NCBI GenBank assembly: GCA_017623675.1
Contig: JAGAOO010000073.1
Coordinates: 1-44,522 of the forward strand
DNA: 44,522 bases
From: Lachnospiraceae bacterium
GTDB taxonomy: Bacteria > Bacillota > Clostridia > Lachnospirales > Lachnospiraceae
Direction of reading: 5' to 3'
Shown here: positions 26,475-34,685 of the stretch, piece after piece
Layout of the letters: the number at the start of each line of letters is the position of its first letter
Numbering within the stretch: the first letter of the stretch is position 1
Position numbers and translations under genes: made by a program
The notes under the pieces: generated by a model
Told to the model about the DNA's origin: nothing
The model's input: only the letters and a program-made list of their open reading frames with translations
Database searches by the model: none

Positions 26475-27353
26475 TTATCTTGATAAGATTTCAGCACCGG
26501 TCTGAGTAATCAGAATTGTATATTCCCATTGTGCCGATGGCATTCCATCTTCTGTTCGAACTGTCCAGCCATCGTCTTCATCCTGCCACACATCTGCTTT
26601 ACCCATATTCACCATTGGCTCAATGGTAAATGTCATTCCCGGTACTAAAAGATAATCACCACCCGGTATTCCAATATGACTGACCCAAGGGTCTTCATGG
26701 AATTCAACTCCGACTCCATGTCCGCCAATTTCCCGTACTACACTATAACCATTCTCTTTTGCATGCCGGTTAATTGCTACTCCTACATCCCCTAAAAATG
26801 TCCATGGTTTTGCAATATTGTAACCAATGTCCAGACATTCTTTTGCAACCTCAACCAACTTCTGCTTTTCAGGGCTAACCTCCCCAATGCAGTACATTCT
26901 GGATGCATCCCCATAATATCCGTTGTATATGGTAGTACAATCCACATTAATTATATCACCGGATTTTAGTATTCGGTTGTCATCCGGAATTCCATGACAT
27001 ACAACTTCATCAATGGAAGTACATACACTTTTCGGATATCCTTTATAATTCAAGCAAGCCGGAATACCACCAAGTTTTAAAGTATATTCGTGTATCAGCC
27101 GGTCTAATTCTCCGGTGGAAATACCTTCTTTTACATATGGTTCAATATAATCCAAAACCATTGTATTTACCTCGCCGGCTTTCCGAATTCCATCAATCTG
27201 TTCCGGTGTCTTAATCATAGAATGTGTCGGTACCTTTGCACCCTTCAACTGAAATGCATTGATTTTTTCATCCATCTGCATATGGCAAGCCTTATACTTT
27301 CTTCCACTTCCACACCAGCATGGATCATTTCTGCCCATTTTCATTTCTGTCAC
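26475..27353 (-). CDS. map: Type I methionine aminopeptidase with SEC-C zinc motif
   Basis: Removes the initiator methionine from nascent proteins. The N-terminal SEC-C zinc motif is complete (GRNDPCWCGSGRKYKACH, Cys12, Cys14, Cys23, His24), as in many clostridial Map proteins. The peptidase domain follows with metal ligands in INVDCTTIYNGYYGDASRM, the HGVG histidine in GGHGVGVEFHE and the C-terminal TIEPMVNMG and QWEYTILIT. 292 residues if GTG at 27353 is used; AAGGA is 5 bases before it, while the ATG at 27344 is too far from any site. It lies between a zinc-ribbon protein and the thrC fusion. Confidence 0.94.
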   Translation of the reverse strand: MTEMKMGRNDPCWCGSGRKYKACHMQMDEKINAFQLKGAKVPTHSMIKTPEQIDGIRKAGEVNTMVLDYIEPYVKEGISTGELDRLIHEYTLKLGGIPACLNYKGYPKSVCTSIDEVVCHGIPDDNRILKSGDIINVDCTTIYNGYYGDASRMYCIGEVSPEKQKLVEVAKECLDIGYNIAKPWTFLGDVGVAINRHAKENGYSVVREIGGHGVGVEFHEDPWVSHIGIPGGDYLLVPGMTFTIEPMVNMGKADVWQDEDDGWTVRTEDGMPSAQWEYTILITQTGAEILSR

Positions 27354-27384
27354 TTCTTTCCTTACTTCGTTCTACATTGCTGTA

Positions 27385-27933
27385 TTATTTATTTTCTTCT
27401 TTATTTCCATTCTTTGCCTGACGGATTGCCTGCATTCGGAGAGACGCTCCACGAAGTTTTACTCCCTCAGAAGTATATTCTTCATTGGAACTGTCCTTGA
27501 TTTTAAAACCTCCAAAGCTTCCGGAACCAGTCTTTGATTTTTGTGGTGACGGTTCAAACATGGAGCTCCCCTTTGACTCAAAATTCTCAGAAGAACTTCC
27601 AGAAAAAGAAAATCCATGGGAAGAGCCTCCCCCAGCAGAGAATGGACTTCTGTTATTTTGTTGTTTCTGCTTCCGTTCTTCCCTTGCTTTTTCCTTTGCC
27701 ACAATCTTCTTTGCATTTTCTGCCTGCTCTCTGAGAATCTGTGCCACCAGGTCATCTTCACCTGCCGCCTCAGAAACTGCATCATCTAATGCAGCTTCCA
27801 TTGGATCAATTGAGAGAATTTCATCATCCTGATCCACGTCAGCTAACAGTGCACAATGACAGTTCTTACACTCCTGTGCTTCATATTGATTTAACGTACC
27901 ACATGCCAGGCATTTTTTAATGATTTTTCCCAT
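27385..27933 (-). CDS. Zinc-ribbon protein with charged helix and Ser/Gly-rich tail
   Basis: An unrecognised 182-residue protein in three parts. Residues 1-30 form a four-cysteine zinc ribbon (CLACGT ... CKNCHC). A long acidic-then-basic helix follows (ILREQAENAKKIVAKEKARE), likely a coiled coil. The last half is Ser/Gly/Phe-rich and probably disordered (FSFSGSSSENF), ending in a short basic segment with SLRMQAIRQAKNG. No signal peptide or membrane helix. It sits between an MBL hydrolase gene and map in one operon. An RNA- or ribosome-associated role would fit the ribbon and basic end, but is only a guess. Confidence 0.8.
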   Translation of the reverse strand: MGKIIKKCLACGTLNQYEAQECKNCHCALLADVDQDDEILSIDPMEAALDDAVSEAAGEDDLVAQILREQAENAKKIVAKEKAREERKQKQQNNRSPFSAGGGSSHGFSFSGSSSENFESKGSSMFEPSPQKSKTGSGSFGGFKIKDSSNEEYTSEGVKLRGASLRMQAIRQAKNGNKEENK

Positions 27934-27981
27934 AAACGACCTCTCCTTTTATCCCATTCTATTTTCCCATTCCTATCAAAA

Positions 27982-28809
27982 TCACCCGGGAAACTTCAAA
28001 CTTCTTTTGATTTCAAAAACCTCCATATCATCCGGAACATACAGATTCCCGGAATAATATTGTTTTCCTTCCTCGGTGTACAGTGCTTTACGCTCTTCCA
28101 AATGAGTTTCTTCCGTATGATATAAAATCAAATTTGCTACACCTAAGCGACTTGCTGTTTCACATGCTTCTTTCACAGTGCTGTGATGCTTTTCATATGG
28201 TTTGAACCGGTCAGCCTCTTTGTATAGACAAAACGCTTCATGCATCAGCCAGTCACTATTCCGTACAAACTCCTCATTATCTTCATTGTACGGCTCATCT
28301 CCTAAACAAGTCAGCTTAATTCCGTCTTTGGTTATCATTGTAAAACCATATTGTTTTGCTTTTGTTGAACCAATATCAAAAAACGTGATGTCACTGTCTA
28401 ATATCTTCATCTGTTCTCCTGTTTCAATGGCAACAAATAAGATATCTTTTCCAATATGCCTACACACTTTCTGTTGTATAGTCATTTCTGCCATGGCACA
28501 GATTTTTTCAATCAATTCGCTATGGCAATAGATACTAAGTGTTCCTTCATAGGTACCCTGATTCATTTTTGTACCAATCATCCGAATCAGCCACAAAATA
28601 CCTAATAAATGATCCAGATGCTCATGAGTAATAAAAATATCATGGATTCCCTCTAAAGAAACATCACAATCTTTCAGTACCTTTAATATTCGATTTCCTC
28701 CGCCGGTATCTACCAAAAAATGCATATTCTCTTCATCAGACAGGAGAAAACAGGTATTAAAACACTCTGTTACGGTGGCATTACCGGTTCCCAACATGGT
28801 CAGTTTCAT
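27982..28809 (-). CDS. MBL-fold metallohydrolase (RNase Z-like)
   Basis: A 275-residue metallo-beta-lactamase-fold hydrolase. Metal site: THEHLDH near 61-67 (HxHxDH), Asp in LTCLGDEP, and histidines in MHEAF, KHHSTV and LYHTEE. This order resembles the ElaC/RNase Z branch rather than lactamases, but the flexible tRNA arm is not obvious, so I do not call it RNase Z. Cytoplasmic. It begins 3 bases after the SseB-like gene and is part of the operon led by the BMP-domain protein. Confidence 0.85.
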   Translation of the reverse strand: MKLTMLGTGNATVTECFNTCFLLSDEENMHFLVDTGGGNRILKVLKDCDVSLEGIHDIFITHEHLDHLLGILWLIRMIGTKMNQGTYEGTLSIYCHSELIEKICAMAEMTIQQKVCRHIGKDILFVAIETGEQMKILDSDITFFDIGSTKAKQYGFTMITKDGIKLTCLGDEPYNEDNEEFVRNSDWLMHEAFCLYKEADRFKPYEKHHSTVKEACETASRLGVANLILYHTEETHLEERKALYTEEGKQYYSGNLYVPDDMEVFEIKRSLKFPG

Positions 28810-28812
28810 AGA

Positions 28813-29343
28813 TTATGCATCTCCTTTTTTGCTGTTGGATTCCGTCTCTGCCAAAGCAGCTCCCTGCTCTGATTTCGCCTTATTCTTTTCTTGCTCCATT
28901 GCTTTATTCCGGCTTATCATAATGTTTTCAATAATATTTTTTCGGAATGTAACATTCGTGGTGGCCGGATTCAGAACAAACCCTGCCGTTTTGTCCTTTG
29001 CCCGTTGAACCAGTCCTGCAACCTCATCGAAGGACATAATCATTACATTCTGCTTGTCGTTATCCTTCCACTTCTTCAATTCACCCATATCTGTGAATGC
29101 TATAAAATATATTTCATCATTTGTGGTCTTTACCAAATTGAATGCCATATTCGTATTAGAAGAATTACGCACCTTTTCTGTTTCCGTACCCTCTTTGAAC
29201 TGCATATCAAACGGCACCAGAAACCTGGCCTTTAATGCCTCACCTATCATTTTGTTCTGGGTAATAAGATTGTTATTTTCTTTCATCCGGCTAATTGCCA
29301 ACATCAATGCAGGATTAATGATTTCATCATCTACTTTTTCCAT
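28813..29343 (-). CDS. SseB-like protein
   Basis: A 176-residue soluble protein. Residues 10-130 resemble the SseB N-terminal domain (ARFLVPFDMQF, FNLVKTTNDEIYFIAFTDMGEL, FVLNPATTNVTF). The tail is a Lys/Glu/Ala-rich helix (MEQEKNKAKSEQGAALAETE). SseB was named for serine sensitivity in E. coli, and the domain is widespread in Firmicutes without a settled function. It is cotranscribed with a metallophosphoesterase (18-base gap) and the MBL hydrolase. Confidence 0.8.
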   Translation of the reverse strand: MEKVDDEIINPALMLAISRMKENNNLITQNKMIGEALKARFLVPFDMQFKEGTETEKVRNSSNTNMAFNLVKTTNDEIYFIAFTDMGELKKWKDNDKQNVMIMSFDEVAGLVQRAKDKTAGFVLNPATTNVTFRKNIIENIMISRNKAMEQEKNKAKSEQGAALAETESNSKKGDA

Positions 29344-29361
29344 TTTAGTCTCCTTTATAGA

Positions 29362-29952
29362 TTAATAATCAAATATATATTTTTCATATCCGTTAATGAC
29401 CCTTGTCTCATTATAAAGGCTCTCTCTCTTATGAGAACGGGAATAGGTCAAATGCACATGCCCATGTATAAAACACTTTGGCTTATATGTATCTAAAAGT
29501 TCAACAAATGCTTCAAAGCCTTCATGCGGACCATCTTCACCATCATTCACATGATATGCCGGTGCATGCGTCAGTAAAATATCAAAGCCCTTGTTGCACT
29601 TCAATTTCCACCACAGTTTTCGAACTCTGCCTTTCATTTCTGACTGCGTGTACTGGTTTTTTCCCTGCTTATATCGAATGGAACCACCCAGTCCCAGAAT
29701 CCGAACTCCTTGATATGTATAAATAGAGTCCTCTATGCAGATACAACCTTCCGGCGGTTTCGTTTCATAGATATCATCATGATTTCCACGTACATATAAA
29801 ATTGGAACCTTCGAAAAGGTGGCAAGAAACGACAAATACTCCGGTTTCAAATCTCCACAGGACAGGATTAAATCAATCCCGTCCAGTTTACTCATTTCAA
29901 AATAATCCCAATAGTATTTGGATTCTTCATCTGATAGTACTAAAATACGCAT
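29362..29952 (-). CDS. Calcineurin-like metallophosphoesterase
   Basis: A 196-residue phosphoesterase. ILVLSDEES starts the fold (the usual D-x-H has Asp but Glu-Glu instead of His, as in some subfamilies); the metal and catalytic motifs are SCGDL, VRGNHDD, LLTHAP and FIHGHVHL. Target (phosphoprotein, nucleotide or nucleic acid) cannot be told. It starts 8 bases after the BMP-domain gene. The missing first metal histidine may alter metal use. Confidence 0.87.
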   Translation of the reverse strand: MRILVLSDEESKYYWDYFEMSKLDGIDLILSCGDLKPEYLSFLATFSKVPILYVRGNHDDIYETKPPEGCICIEDSIYTYQGVRILGLGGSIRYKQGKNQYTQSEMKGRVRKLWWKLKCNKGFDILLTHAPAYHVNDGEDGPHEGFEAFVELLDTYKPKCFIHGHVHLTYSRSHKRESLYNETRVINGYEKYIFDY

Positions 29953-29960
29953 TTCAAACC

Positions 29961-31883
29961 CTATTCTTCCTTTTTATTCTTTGCTACACCCTGCATCAAT
30001 ACCACCGGCTGCGCCTGTTCAATCAACTGCTCTGCTGTCGGTATGAATCCGATTACATTATCCACCAGCCAGTCCATCTTAACAATTTCCTCCGGTTGCA
30101 TCCGCTCACCTGCTTTACTCTTAACACTTCCATCCTGTGCGATGATTTCACCGTCAAAAGGATCCAGTTCACCGGAGCAAATTAACTGCTTTAACAAATC
30201 CACCAACTGTCTGGTTGATGACGGAAGAACTTGAGAGCAGATAATATCAATTACACCTGCAGACATTCCCCACCAGTAATTCAGTGCCTTTGTTCCCTCT
30301 GTATCATCTTCTTTTTTCCAAGAACCACTCATGATACTTTGCAGCAGTTTTTCATAAAAAACACCCCAGTTCCAAACCGGCATAACCAAATTTGTAATTT
30401 CATCATTATTGATGTTATACAGTCCAAACTGTCTGGATGCGTTTTGTGGTGTAATCATATCCTGATTGGAAACATAAGAAATCTGTTGTTCCCAGAAGGT
30501 CTTATACACATCATGATCCTTTAGGGTTGACCATTCCAAATATACCTTTGCTCTTGGATTCACGAACTTTGCTCCCAGTGCAAATGCATTAATATTAGCC
30601 GTAATTCCATAAATCGGATAATCTGCCACATATCCAATTCGGTTATTCTCTGTTAATGAACCGGCAATCACACCTGTCAGGAATTTACCTTCATACATTC
30701 GGGCGTAATACGTACGAATATATTGGTGTGTGGTATTCAATGAACAGTTCAATATCTTTACCTCCGGGTGTTCTACTGCTGCCTTCAGGCTTGGTTGTAT
30801 TAATTGGGAGGAGGTTGTAAAAATAATATCACTGCCGTAATCAATTAAATCTTCTAAAACTGTTGCTGCATTTTCATCCAAAGCCACATTTTCAACAGCC
30901 TCAGTTTCAATCTGGTTAGAGAATCGTTCCTCAATATACTTTCTGCCCAGTTCATGTCCGTAATTCCAGTCTGAAGTACTCGGTGATTTATCATATACAA
31001 AGGATACTTTTAGCTTCTTAGCATTATTTGGTAACAAATAGCTTAATACGTTTTTCTTGCTGACATCCATTGGGTCCATGCGTAATTCAACTACTTCATC
31101 ATTACTTAGTACCCTGAATTCTTTCCATATCTTTTCAATATTATCTGCCATTTCCATAGCAGTCATTTCCTTTGATTCTTCATAACCATATATCGTCAAA
31201 AAAGCAAGATAAGCATCACCTGTAGTAATCGGAAGCTTTTTACCGCCCTTTTGTCCATATGCTTTTGAAAATGCCAGATAAGAAGATGCAAAATCCATGC
31301 GTTCATCTTCTGTCCACTCATGCTCTGCATCATATCCCAGTACTTCTATCAGTTTTGGAAAATTGCCTTCCTTGGAAAACCAGATATTATTAATCCCGGA
31401 TACCTTATTAAAATCCATAAATTCATAATAAATCTTATTTTCCAGTTCATCCGTCCGCTTCGGCACCTTTCTGGTTACCACTGCCGGAATTGTAACAGCA
31501 TCAAAATATTTCAGAACACTGACCCGTTTGTTTCCTTCCACAACATAATAACGGTTCATATACTCATATGCCTTAATTGGTTCCCGAATACCTTCTTCCA
31601 TCTGACTATCACACAATGACGCCCATTTTGCACTAAATTCTGAGCCCCACTCTAAAATAGGCATAAAATTCCCGGCAAACGCATTGGTTCTGGCCCGGGT
31701 ACTGGTTCCGATTACTAATTTTAATGGTACCTGTACCAAACCCATATTAACTTCTTTTTCTATTTCTACATGGGATAAAATTTCATCCAATACCGGAAGA
31801 TACGGGTACTGTCCCCGATTAATACGGTTTCGGTACTCTTTTCGTCCCATTTTCATTGCTTCCAAATAATCTTGTACAGCCAT
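29961..31883 (-). CDS. Cytosolic ParB/Srx-like plus BMP-type binding-domain protein
   Basis: A 640-residue protein with no signal peptide, lipobox or membrane helix. Residues about 50-145 hold a ParB/sulfiredoxin-like segment (YYVVEGNKRVSVLKYFDAVT at 112-131, like the GxxR/K loop). A helical middle part follows to about 290. Residues 291-600 match BMP/PnrA-type substrate-binding proteins (LKVSFVYDKSPSTSDWNYGH, IIFTTSSQLIQPSL, NRIGYVADYPIYGITANINA). Such domains normally bind purine nucleosides outside the cell; here it must act inside. Similar long proteins occur in Lachnospiraceae as I recall. A ligand sensor controlling the operon or the divergent GGDEF gene is speculation. GGAGG precedes the ATG by 6 bases. 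Confidence 0.82.
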   Translation of the reverse strand: MAVQDYLEAMKMGRKEYRNRINRGQYPYLPVLDEILSHVEIEKEVNMGLVQVPLKLVIGTSTRARTNAFAGNFMPILEWGSEFSAKWASLCDSQMEEGIREPIKAYEYMNRYYVVEGNKRVSVLKYFDAVTIPAVVTRKVPKRTDELENKIYYEFMDFNKVSGINNIWFSKEGNFPKLIEVLGYDAEHEWTEDERMDFASSYLAFSKAYGQKGGKKLPITTGDAYLAFLTIYGYEESKEMTAMEMADNIEKIWKEFRVLSNDEVVELRMDPMDVSKKNVLSYLLPNNAKKLKVSFVYDKSPSTSDWNYGHELGRKYIEERFSNQIETEAVENVALDENAATVLEDLIDYGSDIIFTTSSQLIQPSLKAAVEHPEVKILNCSLNTTHQYIRTYYARMYEGKFLTGVIAGSLTENNRIGYVADYPIYGITANINAFALGAKFVNPRAKVYLEWSTLKDHDVYKTFWEQQISYVSNQDMITPQNASRQFGLYNINNDEITNLVMPVWNWGVFYEKLLQSIMSGSWKKEDDTEGTKALNYWWGMSAGVIDIICSQVLPSSTRQLVDLLKQLICSGELDPFDGEIIAQDGSVKSKAGERMQPEEIVKMDWLVDNVIGFIPTAEQLIEQAQPVVLMQGVAKNKKEE

Positions 31884-31941
31884 TTTCAGCCTCCATTTTC
31901 TCTCCGTCTACTATGTACATAATTTTTCGCATATTTAGTTT

Positions 31942-31970
31942 ATTGTATACTATAAAGTAAGGATTTGCAA
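31942..31970 (-). promoter_or_regulatory. Promoter of the BMP-protein operon
   Basis: On the minus strand TTGCAA (31965-31970) and TACAAT (31942-31947), spacer 17. Its -35 is only 12 bases from the -35 of the divergent GGDEF promoter, so a regulator could act on both. Confidence 0.75.
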
Positions 31971-31982
31971 GCATTGAAGAAA

Positions 31983-32011
31983 TTGACAATCCTCTTATAA
32001 TCCCTTAAAAT
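31983..32011 (+). promoter_or_regulatory. Promoter of the GGDEF gene
   Basis: TTGACA (31983-31988) and TAAAAT (32006-32011) with a 17-base spacer on the plus strand, back to back with the BMP operon promoter. Confidence 0.78.
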
Positions 32012-32043
32012 GATAATATCGAATGGGGAAAAGGATTATACGT

Positions 32044-33810
32044 ATGAAAAAACAAAAAAACAAAAATTATAGCAAATGTTACAATCTACTATATCTTATT
32101 CTTTTGGCTGTCATAATCAGTGCAATTGTCTATATGGCTGTTCAATATAAAGGCCCGACACCTGCACAGGATTTTTTCTCTGAGTCCGTTGCCTTTGAAG
32201 ACGGATGGACTACCAGTGATGGTTCTCCTGTCATTTTAAATAAACTGAATGACTTGGATATTGCTGAACCCTATCATCCGTTCAGTATTTATAATAAACT
32301 ACCTGACACATTAGACAAAGGAACTGCCTTCTGCTTTCGAAGCAAGAATGTTTTTTATCAGGTCTTTATTGATGGGGTTCTGGTTTATGAACCATATGTG
32401 CCGGAAAATATTTTTTACAATGATACGATAGGAACCCGTTGGAATTATATTCCACTTTCACCGGAGGATGCCGGAAAAACTGTGGAGCTTCGTATTACCA
32501 CTGTTTACGACAGTTCCAGAACCGGTTTTAGTTCCTCGTGCATAGGCGCCCCCGGGCGAATCATTTTGGAAACAATGCAGCAAAAAATGGTTTCCTTTAT
32601 TACCTGTGTCCTAATTTTATTTGTAGGTCTTCTTCTGATAATTTTGGATTTTCCAATCAATTTTCAAACCAGACGTAACCATGAATTATTGTATCTGGGA
32701 TTATTCTCTGTCAGCATCTCTATCTGGTGCTTAACGGAAACGAATTTCCTTCAATTCTTTATCGGAGATACCAGCATGCTGTCTGTATTATCCTGCTGTT
32801 CTTTAATGCTGATTTCTATTCCATTGGTTTTGTATTTGGATTCTGCCTTTGGCTTTCAGAAACGGTTTGTTGTACCTGCCATTGTATTCCTGTCTTTTGC
32901 AGGCTTCGCTGTCTGTCTGACCCTCCATTTACTGGGCATTGCGGACTTTCGTTCCACCTTACGTATCACCCACATAGTGTTGGCGATTTCAGCAGGATTG
33001 CTTCTATATACAATCATGAGACATGCCCTGTTTCGAAGCAAAAATCAGCCTCAAAACATTTACCGTGTCTTACGTGGAATCGGATTATGTTCTCTTTCTG
33101 TAGCAACTGCAATTGATTTGTTCCGTTTTTATTCAGGAAATGGTGGAGATGCAGCGATGTTTGTTCGAATTGGATTATTGATTTTCATTGTCTGTTATGG
33201 AACTGCAAGCTTAGAAAGAACCATCAATGCCGTCAAATTAGGTATCCAAACTGAATTTGTCAGCCAGTTAGCGTATCGTGATGGTTTGACCGGCATTGGC
33301 AACCGAACAGCATTCCAAGAACATCTGGTTAGTTTAGAGTCTCGAAAAGCCGAATTTCCAGGTATTGGCATTGTAGTATTTGATGTAAATGATTTAAAAT
33401 TTGTCAATGATTATTTTGGACACCCTACCGGAGATGCCATGCTGGTTCAAAGTGCAAAAATCATTCAGGAGGCCTTTCAATCTGTCAGAGGAGACTGCTA
33501 CCGCATTGGTGGCGATGAATTCTCTGTCATTTTAAGTGGTGAATCTGTAAAAGAACGATGTGAACAAGCCTTAGCACAATTCCAGACTTTGACTGATACC
33601 TTTAATAAACAGCCTGATAAACCGTTTCGGGTACGGATTGCACAAGGCTATGCTGTTTATGACAGGCAGGCATCTGATCAGATGCTCATGGATATATACA
33701 GGCAGGCAGATTCCAACATGTATATGAATAAAAAATGGATGAAACAGAATTTAATTAGTATTGAATCTCTGTATGGCGGAACCACAACAAAACTGTCTAA
33801 CGCAACGTAA
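32044..33810 (+). CDS. Membrane diguanylate cyclase with extracytoplasmic sensor domain
   Basis: Makes cyclic di-GMP. From 32044 (588 residues): one N-terminal helix, an outside domain of about 150 residues with a beta-rich pattern like 7TMR-DISM sensors (FCFRSKNVFYQVFIDGVLVY, GKTVELRITTVYD), seven or so membrane helices, then a GGDEF domain starting DGLTGIGNRTAF. The catalytic motif is intact (YRIGGDEFS); I see no RxxD inhibitory site directly before it. AAAAGGA is 8 bases before the chosen ATG; the ATG at 32023 lacks a site. Followed by the phospholipase C-like gene after 42 bases. Confidence 0.92.
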   Translation: MKKQKNKNYSKCYNLLYLILLAVIISAIVYMAVQYKGPTPAQDFFSESVAFEDGWTTSDGSPVILNKLNDLDIAEPYHPFSIYNKLPDTLDKGTAFCFRSKNVFYQVFIDGVLVYEPYVPENIFYNDTIGTRWNYIPLSPEDAGKTVELRITTVYDSSRTGFSSSCIGAPGRIILETMQQKMVSFITCVLILFVGLLLIILDFPINFQTRRNHELLYLGLFSVSISIWCLTETNFLQFFIGDTSMLSVLSCCSLMLISIPLVLYLDSAFGFQKRFVVPAIVFLSFAGFAVCLTLHLLGIADFRSTLRITHIVLAISAGLLLYTIMRHALFRSKNQPQNIYRVLRGIGLCSLSVATAIDLFRFYSGNGGDAAMFVRIGLLIFIVCYGTASLERTINAVKLGIQTEFVSQLAYRDGLTGIGNRTAFQEHLVSLESRKAEFPGIGIVVFDVNDLKFVNDYFGHPTGDAMLVQSAKIIQEAFQSVRGDCYRIGGDEFSVILSGESVKERCEQALAQFQTLTDTFNKQPDKPFRVRIAQGYAVYDRQASDQMLMDIYRQADSNMYMNKKWMKQNLISIESLYGGTTTKLSNAT

Positions 33811-33852
33811 AAACAAAGAAACAATCATATGTGAATCAGAAAGGAAATTAGT

Positions 33853-34644
33853 ATGCCATCAATATATGCACATTACCGATTTGGCCAGGAAATTTTTGAA
33901 TTACTCCCAGAAGAGTTAAAAACCATTACTGCAAAATACCGGGACTTATTTAACATTGGTTTACAAGGCCCCGATTTATTATTCTTTTATCATCCGGTCT
34001 TTCACAACTATGTAAACCGTCTCGGTTACCAGATTCATGACTGGAAAGGACGAAAGTTTTTCCAGCCGGCGGCACGTATTATTCGAAACAGTTCCAAACC
34101 GGAGAGACTACTTGCGTATATCTGTGGTGTGGTATGTCATTATGCATTAGATGTTACCTGTCATCCTTATGTTGACTCCTTAGTTTCCGGTAAACACCTA
34201 AACCACTGTGCCATTGAAGGTTCCTTTGAACGAACCCTGATTGTAGAGGATCATTTGCCACTCAATGCTTTAGTTACCGGTTTTTTGATTCCTACGAAAC
34301 AAAATGCCAGCATTATAGCACAATTCTATGGTCATACTACCGCAAAACAGATTCTAAGTGCCATCCGATGTATGAAATGGCTGAATGACGGGCTTCGTAT
34401 GAAAGATAATCTATTGAAAAAGGGAATATTTGTTTTTCTTCGGCTAATTGGAAAATACGACAATATATCCGGCATGGTTATAACGCCAAAACCTTTGCCG
34501 GAATTTGCAGAAAGTGATAAAGAGCTTCGCAAACTATATGAAATAGCAAAACCAAAAGCGATTGTAATGATGAAGGAGCTTTTGACCAGTATTGAGTCCG
34601 GTCAAAAACTCAATTCCATGTTTTATCCAACCTTTTCCGGCTAA
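33853..34644 (+). CDS. Zinc-dependent phospholipase C-like protein
   Basis: A 263-residue protein of the Zn_dep_PLPC family. Candidate zinc ligands: His6 (MPSIYAHYRFG), Asp in LQGPDLLFFYHP, His in YQIHDW and the HxxxDxxxH pattern CHYALDVTCHPYVDSL. There is no signal peptide, unlike secreted alpha-toxin enzymes, so it is probably cytoplasmic and its substrate is unknown. AAAGGA is 7 bases upstream. It appears cotranscribed with the GGDEF gene and converges with the NSS transporter gene. Confidence 0.85.
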   Translation: MPSIYAHYRFGQEIFELLPEELKTITAKYRDLFNIGLQGPDLLFFYHPVFHNYVNRLGYQIHDWKGRKFFQPAARIIRNSSKPERLLAYICGVVCHYALDVTCHPYVDSLVSGKHLNHCAIEGSFERTLIVEDHLPLNALVTGFLIPTKQNASIIAQFYGHTTAKQILSAIRCMKWLNDGLRMKDNLLKKGIFVFLRLIGKYDNISGMVITPKPLPEFAESDKELRKLYEIAKPKAIVMMKELLTSIESGQKLNSMFYPTFSG

Positions 34645-34685
34645 ATTCAGAAAGAGAACCTTGTGCCAAAAAAGGTACACTACTC

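Noticed and set aside
27982-28809. RNase Z (rnz) assignment for the MBL hydrolase
   Set aside because: The metal motifs fit the wider branch, but the tRNA-binding arm is not recognisable, so only the family name is given.
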